In this document: positions 42,802 to 50,803 of the stretch, in pieces
Numbering within the stretch: the stretch's first letter is position 1
Layout: each line of letters begins with the position of its first letter
Assembly: GCA_001872455.1 (NCBI GenBank)
Contig: MNXJ01000029.1
Location: 1 to 64,000, forward strand
Length of the DNA: 64,000 nt
Direction of reading: 5' to 3'
Origin: Anaerolineae bacterium CG2_30_57_67
Lineage (GTDB): Bacteria; Chloroflexota; Anaerolineae; Anaerolineales; Villigracilaceae
The notes under the pieces: model-generated
What the model was told of the DNA's origin: nothing
The model's database searches: none
What the model saw: the letters and a program-made list of their open reading frames with translations, nothing else
Made by a program: the position numbers and the translations under genes

Positions 42802-45477
42802 ATGAACATATTCCGCGAGCACAAGGTGATTTGGTTGTACACCGTTGGGGGATTTTTCTTCGGCCTGTTATTTCTGCTGGTGGGGACAATTTTCGTGCTG
42901 TTTTCGCACGATATGATCATCACGGTGGAAAATCTTTTTTACATTCAGCGCTGGAATACGCTCTTATGGGTGGTGGACACCGTGCCGCTGGTGATGGCCT
43001 CCGTTTTCTACATGATCGGCCTGCGCCAGCATCGCCTGTTGCTGATGGCCGGACGCATGGAAAAAATTATTGCCGAGCGCACAGGCGAATTAACCCAATC
43101 CAACGCCAGCCTGGTGGATGAAAATGTCCGCCGCCGAAGAATTGAAGAGGAGTTGAAGGAACAGCGTGATTTTGCCATGCAGGTCATGTTTACCATGGGT
43201 CAGGGTCTGGTAGTCACAGATGACGATGGACGATTTACCTTTGTCAACCCGGCCTACGCCCGCCTGGTAGGCGGCACGCCGGATGAATTGAAGGGGCGTT
43301 CTTTTTTTGACTTTATTTCGCCGGAAGCCAAAAATACCGGAATGCCACAGGATGGAAAGTGGCTGGTTGGAAAGACCAACACATCTGAAACGTTGTTGCG
43401 TCACCACGACGGACATGACTCACCTGTTCTGGTGACAGGTGTGCCCATTTGGAAAGATGATCACCTGACTGGCACGATTGCCGTCTTCACCGACTTGACC
43501 GAACGCAAGCAGGCGGAAGCCGAAATTTTGCGCCAAAAGAAATATTTTGAGACGCTTTTCAAGCATAATCCCAGCGCCATTCTCACGCTCGACACCCAGG
43601 AGCGGGTGGTCAACTGCAACCCGGCCTTCGAGCGTTTGTTCGGCTACTCGCGTCAGGAATTGCTTGGAAAGCCGATTGACCCCTTCATCGTGCCAGAAAA
43701 CGCCAATGAACAGGCCAATGAGTACACCCGCCAGGTGACCAGCGGCAAGGAGATTTACGACATTATAGAACGCCGCCGCAAAGACGGCAGCCTGCTCAAC
43801 GTGCAGTTATTCGGCGTCCCGGTCAAGGTCAACGGTCAGCAAACGGGCATTCTGGCGCTGTACCACGACATCACTGAATTAATTCAGGCGCGCCAGGCCG
43901 CCGAGGAAGCCGCCAAAGCCAAGGCCGAATTCCTCGCTAACATGAGCCACGAAATCCGCACCCCGCTGAATGCCATTATCGGCATGACCGGCCTGCTGTT
44001 GGATACCCCGCTAACGATGGAACAGCGCGACTTCGCCAACACCGTCCGCAACAGTGGCGATACGCTGCTGACGTTGATTAACGACATTCTCGACTTTTCC
44101 AAAATTGAAGCCGGAAAAATGCTGCTGGAAAGCCAGCCCTTCTATCTGGCGACCTGCGTCGAATCGGCGCTCGACCTGGTTGCCAGCAAAGCCGCCGACA
44201 AAGGGCTGGAATTGGCTTTCATTCCACAGGAAAACCTGCCGACACGTTGGGCTGGTGACGTGACCCGCCTGCGTCAGGTGTTGGTTAATCTATTGGGCAA
44301 CGCTGTAAAATTTACCGATAAAGGTGAAGTGGTGGTATTGGTCTCCGCCGAACACAAACAAGCCAATCAATACGACCTGCATTTTGTCGTGCGCGATACG
44401 GGCATTGGCATTCCACCCGACAAAGTCAACAACCTGTTTCAGGCTTTTACGCAAGTAGACGCCTCAACCACCCGAAAATATGGCGGCACCGGCCTGGGAT
44501 TAGCCATCAGCAAACACCTGGTTCACCTGATGGGCGGAAAAATTTGGGTGGAAAGCGAAATGGGCAAAGGCTCCCGCTTTCAATTTGTCATTCCATCCGA
44601 TACGGTGCCAGTCACCGGTAAAATGGGAACCAACGTCGCCCAGCCATCGCTATCCGGGCGGAAATTGCTCATCGTTGATGATAACGCCACCAATCGGTTG
44701 ATTCTCTCACGCCAAAGCCAGTCGTGGGGGATGTTACCCACCGCAGTCGCCTCCGGGCCGGAAGCCTTGCAACTCATCCGCCAGCAGAGCGGCTTCGACC
44801 TGATGATTCTTGATATGCAGATGCCGGAAATGGACGGACTGACTTTGGCGCAGGAAATCCGCAAATCAAAGGCGCTGGAAAAATTACCGCTGGTGATGCT
44901 TACCTCGCTGGGACACCGCCCCGAAGACGCTCAAAAGATCAACTTCGCCGCTTATCTGACCAAGCCAATCAAATCTTCAATGCTGTACGATACACTGATC
45001 ACTATCTTTGAAGACCTGCCCGTCAAAAAACAGAGCAGCACCCGCCCATTGTTTGACCCGCAAATGGGCGAGCGCCATCCCCTGCACATTTTGCTGGCCG
45101 AAGATAACGCCGTCAACCAAAAAGTTGCCCTTTCTATTCTCGACCGAATGGGCTACCGCGCTGATGTGGCCGCCAACGGGCTGGAAGCGCTGGACGCCCT
45201 GCGCCGCCAGCCGTATGACGTCATTTTGATGGATATGCAAATGCCTGAAATGGACGGCGAAGAAGCCACCCAACATGTTCGCGCCGATTGGCCGCCGGAA
45301 CACCAGCCGCACGTCATCGCCATGACCGCCAACGCGCTAGAAGGCGACCGCGAACATTACCTTCAGACCGGAATGGACGACTATATTAGTAAGCCGGTGC
45401 GCGTCGAGGAACTCATTCGCGCTCTGCTCAACGCCCAGCCTCGCACTGATAAGGAGAACCCGCATGAATCACATTGA
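42802..45477 (+). CDS. Hybrid sensor histidine kinase
   Basis: An 891-residue kinase. Two N-terminal membrane segments (about 12-36 and 60-80) are joined by a coiled linker. Two PAS domains follow (around 135-245 and 250-365). HisKA has the phospho-His near 382 in NMSHEIRTPLNAI. HATPase_c has GGTGLGLAISKHLV. Two receiver domains have aspartates near 671 (LMILDMQMPEMDG) and 811 (VILMDMQMPEMDG). AAAGGA precedes the ATG at 42802. The adjoining Hpt gene probably continues the phosphorelay. No DNA-binding output regulator is near. Confidence 0.95.
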   Translation: MNIFREHKVIWLYTVGGFFFGLLFLLVGTIFVLFSHDMIITVENLFYIQRWNTLLWVVDTVPLVMASVFYMIGLRQHRLLLMAGRMEKIIAERTGELTQSNASLVDENVRRRRIEEELKEQRDFAMQVMFTMGQGLVVTDDDGRFTFVNPAYARLVGGTPDELKGRSFFDFISPEAKNTGMPQDGKWLVGKTNTSETLLRHHDGHDSPVLVTGVPIWKDDHLTGTIAVFTDLTERKQAEAEILRQKKYFETLFKHNPSAILTLDTQERVVNCNPAFERLFGYSRQELLGKPIDPFIVPENANEQANEYTRQVTSGKEIYDIIERRRKDGSLLNVQLFGVPVKVNGQQTGILALYHDITELIQARQAAEEAAKAKAEFLANMSHEIRTPLNAIIGMTGLLLDTPLTMEQRDFANTVRNSGDTLLTLINDILDFSKIEAGKMLLESQPFYLATCVESALDLVASKAADKGLELAFIPQENLPTRWAGDVTRLRQVLVNLLGNAVKFTDKGEVVVLVSAEHKQANQYDLHFVVRDTGIGIPPDKVNNLFQAFTQVDASTTRKYGGTGLGLAISKHLVHLMGGKIWVESEMGKGSRFQFVIPSDTVPVTGKMGTNVAQPSLSGRKLLIVDDNATNRLILSRQSQSWGMLPTAVASGPEALQLIRQQSGFDLMILDMQMPEMDGLTLAQEIRKSKALEKLPLVMLTSLGHRPEDAQKINFAAYLTKPIKSSMLYDTLITIFEDLPVKKQSSTRPLFDPQMGERHPLHILLAEDNAVNQKVALSILDRMGYRADVAANGLEALDALRRQPYDVILMDMQMPEMDGEEATQHVRADWPPEHQPHVIAMTANALEGDREHYLQTGMDDYISKPVRVEELIRALLNAQPRTDKENPHESH

Positions 45478-45823
45478 CCCCAACGCGCTTGACCCCTACC
45501 GTGAAATGATGGGCGACGAAGCCGACGCCTTCGTCGCCGATATTCTCAACACCTATCTATCCAACTCCAACCAGCTGGTCAACAGCATCGAAACCTGCTT
45601 CGCCAGCGGCGACATTGCCACCTTTACGCGCGCCGCGCATACGCTCAAAGGCAACAGTGCCATGTTCGGCGCACAAACCCTGACCGGTCTGGCGTTACAA
45701 CTCGAACAAGCAGGCAAAACCAACCATCTGGAGAACCTGCAACCTATCATCGCCCAACTCAAGGTAGAATACGAGATTGTTCGTCAGGAACTAACCGAAC
45801 TGCGCCGCACTTTACCCGGATGA
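45464..45823 (+). CDS. Hpt-domain phosphotransfer protein
   Basis: A 119-residue single-domain Hpt. The phosphoacceptor is H59 in AAHTLKGNSAMFG, and the C-terminal helix QLEQAGKTNHLENL is typical. It overlaps the kinase end by 14 bp and the HAD gene by ATGA. It should carry phosphate from the second receiver domain of the kinase to an unlinked response regulator. Confidence 0.9.
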   Translation: MNHIDPNALDPYREMMGDEADAFVADILNTYLSNSNQLVNSIETCFASGDIATFTRAAHTLKGNSAMFGAQTLTGLALQLEQAGKTNHLENLQPIIAQLKVEYEIVRQELTELRRTLPG

Positions 45824-46455
45824 AATTCAACACCCTTTTCTTCGACGTAGACGACACCCTCTACCCCGCTGACTGCGGCCTGTGGCAGGCCATCAAGGCC
45901 CGCATCGGCCAGTACATGCAGGAATGCCTGCACATTCCCGCCGAACAAGTTCCAGTTTTGCGCCAGCAATATTATGAAAAATATGGCACGGCGCTGAAAG
46001 GGCTGGAATTTAATTACCCGGTGGACATCAAGAAGTATCTTGACTACGTGCATGATGTTCCGCTGGAGCGTTATTTCAGCCCCCAGCCGAAACTTGCCTC
46101 CGTTTTGCAAGCAATTCCTGCCCGAAAAATTCTATTCACCAACGCAAATGCGAATCATGCCAGCCGCATCGTCCACGCACTCGGGCTGGAAACCTGCTTC
46201 GATGGCGTGATTGATGTAGAAGCCATGTCGCCCTACTGCAAGCCCATGCCCGAATCTTTTGAGATTGCCTTGCACCTGGCGGGTGACCCCGCCCCGGCGC
46301 AATGTGCACTCTTCGACGACTTACCCCGCACCACCCGCGCCGCCCACGCCCGGGGCATATTCAGCGTACTGATCAGCGCCGCGCTGCCCGAAGACGCCTC
46401 CTGCGCCGACGCCTGGCTCAGCGACTGGTCACAATTGCCTGGTCTGCTGGGCTGA
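45820..46455 (+). CDS. HAD-family hydrolase, pyrimidine 5'-nucleotidase type
   Basis: A 211-residue HAD phosphatase. Motif I is FFDVDDTLYPAD, motif II FTNANANHASR, motif III the Lys in YCKPMPESFEIAL, and motif IV CALFDDLPRTTRAA. The DVDDTLYP form and small helical cap are those of SDT1/pyrimidine 5'-nucleotidases. Coupling to a phosphorelay gene is unusual; it may reflect cotranscription only. Confidence 0.85.
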   Translation: MKFNTLFFDVDDTLYPADCGLWQAIKARIGQYMQECLHIPAEQVPVLRQQYYEKYGTALKGLEFNYPVDIKKYLDYVHDVPLERYFSPQPKLASVLQAIPARKILFTNANANHASRIVHALGLETCFDGVIDVEAMSPYCKPMPESFEIALHLAGDPAPAQCALFDDLPRTTRAAHARGIFSVLISAALPEDASCADAWLSDWSQLPGLLG

Positions 46456-46469
46456 TGTAATGCGACATT

Positions 46470-46516
46470 GCGACATTCATGTCGCCCGTAGCGTGAGATT
46501 TATCTCGCGCTACGGG
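46470..46516. repeat. Two adjoining hairpins
   Basis: GCGACAT-TC-ATGTCGC (46470-46485) is followed at once by CCCGTAGCGTGAG (46485-46497) pairing with 46504-46516 over 13 positions (one G-T). No T-run follows, so simple termination is doubtful. The first hairpin resembles 198-213. Confidence 0.7.
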
Positions 46517-46542
46517 TTGTGCCTCACGCGAAAGGGTTTTCC

Positions 46543-46782
46543 ATGCAAACTGAAAACATGGGGCTGGTCATCATTCTTCTCGTTGTCATTCTGGTCGGCT
46601 CCAACCTGCTGATGTTGGGCATGGCGCGCGGCTCGCGCGGCGGTTTTTTGGGCAACTCCAAATCTACCGACGCGCTCAGCAACCCGTGGAAAAAACAAAA
46701 CGACAACTTTGGCGAACTCAGCCGCCGCGTGCGCGACCTGAAATCACACGCTGAAGAAGATGAAGATACGTCAGAACTTTAA
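46543..46782 (+). CDS. Small single-pass membrane protein, unknown
   Basis: A 79-residue protein. Residues 6-27 (MGLVIILLVVILVGSNLLMLGM) form one membrane helix, followed by a basic ARGSRGGF and an acidic, charged tail ending EEDEDTSEL. AAAGGG lies 6 nt before the ATG at 46543. Probably real; no family recognised. A run of 14 T (46783-46796) starts directly after the stop codon. Confidence 0.6.
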   Translation: MQTENMGLVIILLVVILVGSNLLMLGMARGSRGGFLGNSKSTDALSNPWKKQNDNFGELSRRVRDLKSHAEEDEDTSEL

Positions 46783-47000
46783 TTTTTTTTTTTTTTGCGC
46801 CTTTGCGTCCTAGCGTTAAGGCTTTATGCTTTTGCAGGCATCAGCAGTTAGTATCTTATCTGTGAAATTCTTGCACAAAAAGCAAGGAAATTAACCACAA
46901 AGAATCACGAAGTTTTTTGGTTTTCCTTTGTGTTGCCTCGTGGCCTTCGTGGTCAAATCTCTTTCGGCTTGTCCGAGTTAGGTTCTTTGGAAATCTTGCC
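46783..47000. other. Intergenic region with T14 run and loose repeats
   Basis: It contains the T14 run and words TTTGCGCC, TTTGCGTC and CTAGCGTT (8-bp spacing, 46791-46820). A further ACCACAAAGAATCACGAAG ... CTTCGTGGTC stretch (about 46893-46964) has imperfect inverted symmetry. No gene is seen. Confidence 0.55.
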
Positions 47001-47564
47001 ATGAACACAGCCTTGCTGGTGATTGATATTCAAAATGATTATTTTCCCGGCGGAAAAATGGAGCTGGAAGGCGCGCTGGCCGCCGGTCAAAAAGCCGGGC
47101 AGTTGCTACAGTGCTTCCGCGAACACGGCGGGCGGCACATTCACATTCAGCACGAGTCGCTGCGCCCCGGCGCGACCTTTTTCATCCCCGGCACAGAAGG
47201 TATTCGCATTCACGACTCCGTGCCGCATTATGTCGGCGAACCGATTGTTTACAAACATTTTCCCAACGCTTTCCGCGAAACCAATTTGCTGGAGATTCTG
47301 CGCGGCTGGCAGACCGAGCGCCTGGTGATTTGCGGCATGATGACGCATATGTGCGTGGATGCCACCGTCCGCGCCGCCGCAGATTTGGGATTCACCGTCT
47401 GGCTGGCGGCGGATGCCTGCGCGACGCGCGCCCTCCGTCACGAGGATGTTTCCGTCACCGCGGGGCAGGTTCAGGCGGCGTTTTTGGCCGCGCTGACCTC
47501 CTACGCGCGCGTAATGACGGCAGAGCAAACGATCACCCTGCTGGCGCAAGAATCTGCCCCTTGA
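47001..47564 (+). CDS. Isochorismatase-family cysteine hydrolase
   Basis: A 187-residue hydrolase. D9 in LLVIDIQNDYFPGG, a mid-protein Lys (PIVYKHFPNAF) and the nucleophilic Cys in VICGMMTHMCVDATVRAA form the family triad. Related enzymes act on nicotinamide, isochorismate, N-carbamoyl amides or peroxyureidoacrylate. A permease for nucleobases follows, so an amide or ureide product of base breakdown is possible. Start ATG 47001. Confidence 0.88.
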   Translation: MNTALLVIDIQNDYFPGGKMELEGALAAGQKAGQLLQCFREHGGRHIHIQHESLRPGATFFIPGTEGIRIHDSVPHYVGEPIVYKHFPNAFRETNLLEILRGWQTERLVICGMMTHMCVDATVRAAADLGFTVWLAADACATRALRHEDVSVTAGQVQAAFLAALTSYARVMTAEQTITLLAQESAP

Positions 47565-47588
47565 CATAATTTTCGATTGGCATAGAAT
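47561..47588 (+). promoter_or_regulatory. Promoter of the permease leader
   Basis: TTGACA (47561-47566), 16 bp, TAGAAT (47583-47588). The -35 box overlaps the stop codon of the preceding gene. Expected transcription start is near 47595, giving a leader of about 135 nt. Confidence 0.75.
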
Positions 47589-47606
47589 CGGGCGCAATGT
47601 CTACAC

Positions 47607-47704
47607 AACACTTGCTCCGGCGTTTGCTCAAACATCACTTCTTCGGGACAAGTGTTTCTACTTTTTGGAACGTGGAGAGTCGCTTTTAGCGGCTCTCTTT
47701 TTTT
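47607..47704 (+). promoter_or_regulatory. Candidate riboswitch/attenuator in permease leader
   Basis: A first stem pairs AACACTTG (47607-47614) with CAAGTGTT (47649-47656), extended by TCC/GGA across a bulged C. Its loop encloses GTTT-GCTC-AAAC (47622-47633). A second structure is an intrinsic terminator (47675-47704). An alternative pairing of CTCC/CGTT (47615-47624) with AACG/GGAG (47669-47677) would break both. The layout fits ligand-controlled termination. It does not match purine, preQ1 or PyrR-loop patterns that I know. Confidence 0.6.
47675..47704 (+). terminator. Intrinsic terminator inside permease leader
   Basis: GAGAGTCGC (47675-47683) and GCGGCTCTC (47689-47697) pair over 9 bp (one G-T) around TTTTA, followed by seven T. 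It lies 24 bp before the permease start codon and after a promoter, so it must be conditional for the gene to be expressed. Confidence 0.85.
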
Positions 47705-47728
47705 GTACCCACCCAAAGGAGAAAGAGA

Positions 47729-49090
47729 ATGTCCAAGAAAATCGCAGTTGCTCCAAAACGAAATGTCTTCGGCTATTTGCCCGATGACACCCCGCCCATC
47801 GGGGCCATGCTCAGCCTGGGCCTGCAGCAAGTGCTGACCATGTTCCCGGCCACGGTGCTGGTGGCCATCCTCACCAAATTTGACATTGGCGTCACCCTGC
47901 TCGCTTCGGGTTTGGGAACGATTATCGCACTGCTGGTTGCCAACCGCAAAATCCCGATGTATTATGGCTCGTCCTTTTCCTATATCGCCGTGGTGCAAAC
48001 GGCCATGACACTCTACGCCAAAGACTGCTTCACTGACCCGGCTACTTTTTACTGCCCTGACGGCGTGCGCATCGTGCAAGTGGGCATCATCGGCACGGCG
48101 GTGGTCGAAATTTTGATCGGCCTGCTGATTATGCGCGTCGGAAAAGCGCGGCTTGATACGGTACTGCCGCCCATCGTCACCGGCTCGATGGCAATGGTGA
48201 TTGGTGTGGCGCTTTCCGGCGCGGCGCTGAATATGGCCTCGGCCAACTGGGGCGTGGCGCTGCTGACACTTTTCGCCACCGTCATGTTCTCGGTGTATTT
48301 GCGCGGCAAAGGGCTGTTGGGCATGTTGCCCATCCTTTTCGGCGCCATCACCGGCTACGTCATTTCGGCGATTTTTGGGCTGGTGGATTACAGCGTGATT
48401 GCCAACGCCCAGTGGCTGCGCATTCCGGCCTTCACCCTGCCAGCCTTCACCGACCCACGCGCGCTGGAACTGGTGGTCAGCATTTCGCTGATTGCGATTG
48501 CGACTGTGCCTGAAAGCACCGCTCATCTGTACCAGATGAGCCTCTACATTGACGAACTGGCCGACGAATTGGGCCGCAAGCCCTTCAACATCAAAGAATT
48601 AATTGGTCTCAATCTGGTGGCCGATGGCGCCGATGACGTTATCGTCGGTCTGTTGGGCGGCGCGGCGGGCACTAACTACGGCGAAAACAACTCGCTGATG
48701 GCAATTACCCGCAACTATTCCGTTCCTGTGCTGATGACGGCGGGCGGCATGGCCGTTTTGCTCGGCTTTATCGGCAAACTGGCGGCGATTGTCAACTCCA
48801 TCCCCGTGGCAGTCACCGGCGGCCTGGCGATTTATCTCTTCGGCGTGATTGGTATGCAGGGCGTGGCGCTCATTCAGAGCGAAAAGGTCAACCTGTTCAG
48901 CCCGAAAAACCTGGCAGTCGGCGCGACCATCATCGTCTGCGGCATCGGCGGCAACCTGGGCCTGCCCAATGGCCTGTTCCCCTTCCAAATTCCGGTACTT
49001 TTCCCCAGCGGCATCCCCGCCATCGTTTTTGCAGCCATTGCCGGTATCCTGATGAATCTGGTCTTTGTCCTCTTCAAAACCGAGGAATAA
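47729..49090 (+). CDS. Uracil-xanthine permease (NCS2 family)
   Basis: A 453-residue transporter with about 14 hydrophobic segments. LPDDTPPIGAMLSLGLQQVLTMFPATVLVAIL is the typical N-terminus of UraA/PyrP-like carriers. The signature helix region IATVPESTAHLYQMSLYIDELADELGRKP and the TNYGENNSLMAITRNYS motif are complete. GPxGxxG-like substrate residues cannot separate uracil from xanthine. AAAGGAG precedes the ATG. Control through the leader attenuator is likely. Confidence 0.9.
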   Translation: MSKKIAVAPKRNVFGYLPDDTPPIGAMLSLGLQQVLTMFPATVLVAILTKFDIGVTLLASGLGTIIALLVANRKIPMYYGSSFSYIAVVQTAMTLYAKDCFTDPATFYCPDGVRIVQVGIIGTAVVEILIGLLIMRVGKARLDTVLPPIVTGSMAMVIGVALSGAALNMASANWGVALLTLFATVMFSVYLRGKGLLGMLPILFGAITGYVISAIFGLVDYSVIANAQWLRIPAFTLPAFTDPRALELVVSISLIAIATVPESTAHLYQMSLYIDELADELGRKPFNIKELIGLNLVADGADDVIVGLLGGAAGTNYGENNSLMAITRNYSVPVLMTAGGMAVLLGFIGKLAAIVNSIPVAVTGGLAIYLFGVIGMQGVALIQSEKVNLFSPKNLAVGATIIVCGIGGNLGLPNGLFPFQIPVLFPSGIPAIVFAAIAGILMNLVFVLFKTEE

Positions 49091-49095
49091 AACAA

Positions 49096-49129
49096 AAGAG
49101 GCTGGTCGGAGCACCCCGGCCAGCCTCTT
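49096..49129. terminator. Terminator-like hairpin after permease
   Basis: AAGAGGCTGG (49096-49105) pairs with CCAGCCTCTT (49120-49129), extended inward by four further pairs. No T-run follows on the plus strand; on the minus strand it is followed by TTGTTTTA. It separates the permease from the convergent toxin-antitoxin pair. Confidence 0.6.
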
Positions 49130-49143
49130 CGCTTGCCCAAAAA

Positions 49144-49425
49144 TCACTTCTCGGAAAGTAATCCGTTGACATATTTATGCAGTACACCGGAGATAAGGGT
49201 CTGATACGGAATTCCTTCAAGAAGCGCGTGTTTTTGCAAGTCGCGTAAATCTTTTTCAGAGATGCGAATATTGACGCGCTTGTCTTTGCGCAGGGTTGCC
49301 CGCGCGTAGGCACGATACTGCGCCGCTTGTTCTTGAACATTTTTGACGGATTGCCAGGCTTCATTTTCGTAGGCGGCCAGCAGCGCCAATTCATCGTCAT
49401 CGAAGTTGAGTTGAGTTTCGCTCAT
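49144..49425 (-). CDS. CopG/BrnA-like antitoxin
   Basis: A 93-residue acidic-then-basic protein. The C-terminal half KRVNIRISEKDLRDLQKHALLEGIPYQTLISGVLHKYVNG is a ribbon-helix-helix pattern (RINIRI strand, two helices). The N-terminal acidic region should contact the toxin. Its ATG overlaps the toxin stop (49422-49425). The toxin-first order matches BrnT-BrnA modules. Confidence 0.8.
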   Translation of the reverse strand: MSETQLNFDDDELALLAAYENEAWQSVKNVQEQAAQYRAYARATLRKDKRVNIRISEKDLRDLQKHALLEGIPYQTLISGVLHKYVNGLLSEK

Positions 49426-49703
49426 TTTTGACTACCTTTCAAATGCTTTTGAACCGCTTTTCGGCTGGGAATGATGGTTTTCAAAAATACTTCCGAGTCT
49501 GTTTCTACAAATGGGATAAGATATACATATTGATTGATTTCCACAACAAAAATTTTTTGTCCCTGGTACTTTTCTTGATTGGGATTTTCCAGAACATCCA
49601 ATAAAAAACCAAAGTCAATGGCAAGGACGACCTCTTCAAAACAAATTTGCCGCGTGCGTTTTAGCAGTTCATTTTTTTCGATGTTCCAGGCAAAGAGCTT
49701 CAT
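49422..49703 (-). CDS. BrnT-like toxin
   Basis: A 93-residue basic protein. WNIEKNELLKRTRQICFEEVVLAIDFGFLLDV, FVVEINQYVYLIPFVE and FLKTIIPSRKAV follow the pattern of small RelE/BrnT-fold toxins that cut mRNA. The first gene of a coupled pair with a ribbon-helix-helix antitoxin. The start codon is 6 nt from a TATAAT box. Catalytic residues cannot be assigned with confidence. Confidence 0.75.
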   Translation of the reverse strand: MKLFAWNIEKNELLKRTRQICFEEVVLAIDFGFLLDVLENPNQEKYQGQKIFVVEINQYVYLIPFVETDSEVFLKTIIPSRKAVQKHLKGSQK

Positions 49704-49709
49704 GACCAG

Positions 49710-49715
49710 ATTATA
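49710..49715 (-). promoter_or_regulatory. -10 box of leaderless toxin-antitoxin promoter
   Basis: TATAAT on the minus strand, 6 nt from the ATG at 49703, without a ribosome site: the same geometry as at 14060 and 38400. It lies in the 50-bp gap shared with the divergent pyrC gene. Confidence 0.55.
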
Positions 49716-49753
49716 TTCTTTTGTGTGCCTTTTGGCAACAACCTTGGCGGCCC

Positions 49754-50803
49754 ATGCTCAAACTTCCCGGTCTGATTGACCCGCACGTCCACGTCCGCGA
49801 ACCCGGCCAAACCCACAAAGAAGATTGGGATACCGTCACCCAATCCGCGCTGGCGGGCGGTGTGACGATGATTTTGGCGATGCCCAACACCAAACCGCCA
49901 ATTTTTGATGAAGCCACGCTGAATTTGGCGCTTGCTTCGGCCCACAGCAAAGCGCGCTGCGACTACGCCCAATTCCTCGGCGCTGGGCCAGAAAACGCCG
50001 CTGAAGCCGCCCGCCTGGCCCCGCGCGCCGCCGGGCTGAAAATGTACCTCGACTCCACCTTTGGCGAATTGCGCCTTGACGACATGACCATCTGGCTGGA
50101 GCATTTTCGCCAGTGGCCCGGCCCCGCGCCGATGGTTGTTCACGCCGAAAGCCGCAGCATGGCCGCCGCCCTGGCCTTCTCGCAGCTGTTCAACCAGCCG
50201 ATTCACATCGCGCACATTTCTCTCAAGGAAGAAATTCTGCTCATTCGCGCGGCCAAAGAGCGCGGCGTCCGCGTCACCTGCGAGGTGGCGCCGCATCATT
50301 TGCTGCTCACCGCGCCTGCCCGCGCCGATGGTCGCTTGGAAGTCCGCCCGCGCCTGGCCAGCCAGGCCGATGTGGACGCGCTCTGGCAAAATCTGGCCGT
50401 GATTGACTGCTTTGCCACCGACCATGCGCCGCACACCGCCGCCGAAAAGGACGGCGAAAACCCGCCGCCCGGTTTCCCCGGCCTGGAAACCATGCTGCCG
50501 CTGCTGCTGACGGCAGTTTCGGAATCCCGCCTGACACTGGACGACCTGATTGAAAAATCCGTTACCAACCCTCGCAAAATTTTTGGCCTGCCCGAACAGC
50601 CCGAAACCTGGGTCGAAGTGGACGAAACCGCCCGCTGGGAAATCCACGCCGCCGACCTGCACTCGCGCTGCGGCTGGACGCCCTTCGATGGCTGGAAAGT
50701 CACCGGCCAGGTGCAAAAAGTCGTTCTGCGCGGCAAAACGGTCTGCGAAAACGGGAAAATCCTGGCGCAGCCGGGCTATGGCAGAAATGTGAGGGCCGGA
50801 TGA
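49754..50803 (+). CDS. pyrC: Dihydroorotase
   Basis: A 349-residue amidohydrolase. LPGLIDPHVHVREPGQTHKEDW has the HxH metal pair and substrate Arg. GLKMYLDSTFG is the lysine region. VVHAESRS, IHIAHIS and DCFATDHAPHTAAEK supply further metal and catalytic residues. It closes carbamoyl aspartate to dihydroorotate. The ATG at 49754 is chosen; 11 upstream codons in frame lie near the toxin promoter. It heads the pyr operon. Confidence 0.92.
   Translation: MLKLPGLIDPHVHVREPGQTHKEDWDTVTQSALAGGVTMILAMPNTKPPIFDEATLNLALASAHSKARCDYAQFLGAGPENAAEAARLAPRAAGLKMYLDSTFGELRLDDMTIWLEHFRQWPGPAPMVVHAESRSMAAALAFSQLFNQPIHIAHISLKEEILLIRAAKERGVRVTCEVAPHHLLLTAPARADGRLEVRPRLASQADVDALWQNLAVIDCFATDHAPHTAAEKDGENPPPGFPGLETMLPLLLTAVSESRLTLDDLIEKSVTNPRKIFGLPEQPETWVEVDETARWEIHAADLHSRCGWTPFDGWKVTGQVQKVVLRGKTVCENGKILAQPGYGRNVRAG

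Noticed and set aside
49704-49753. PyrR-type attenuator upstream of pyrC
   Set aside because: The gap is only 50 bp and contains no terminator hairpin.
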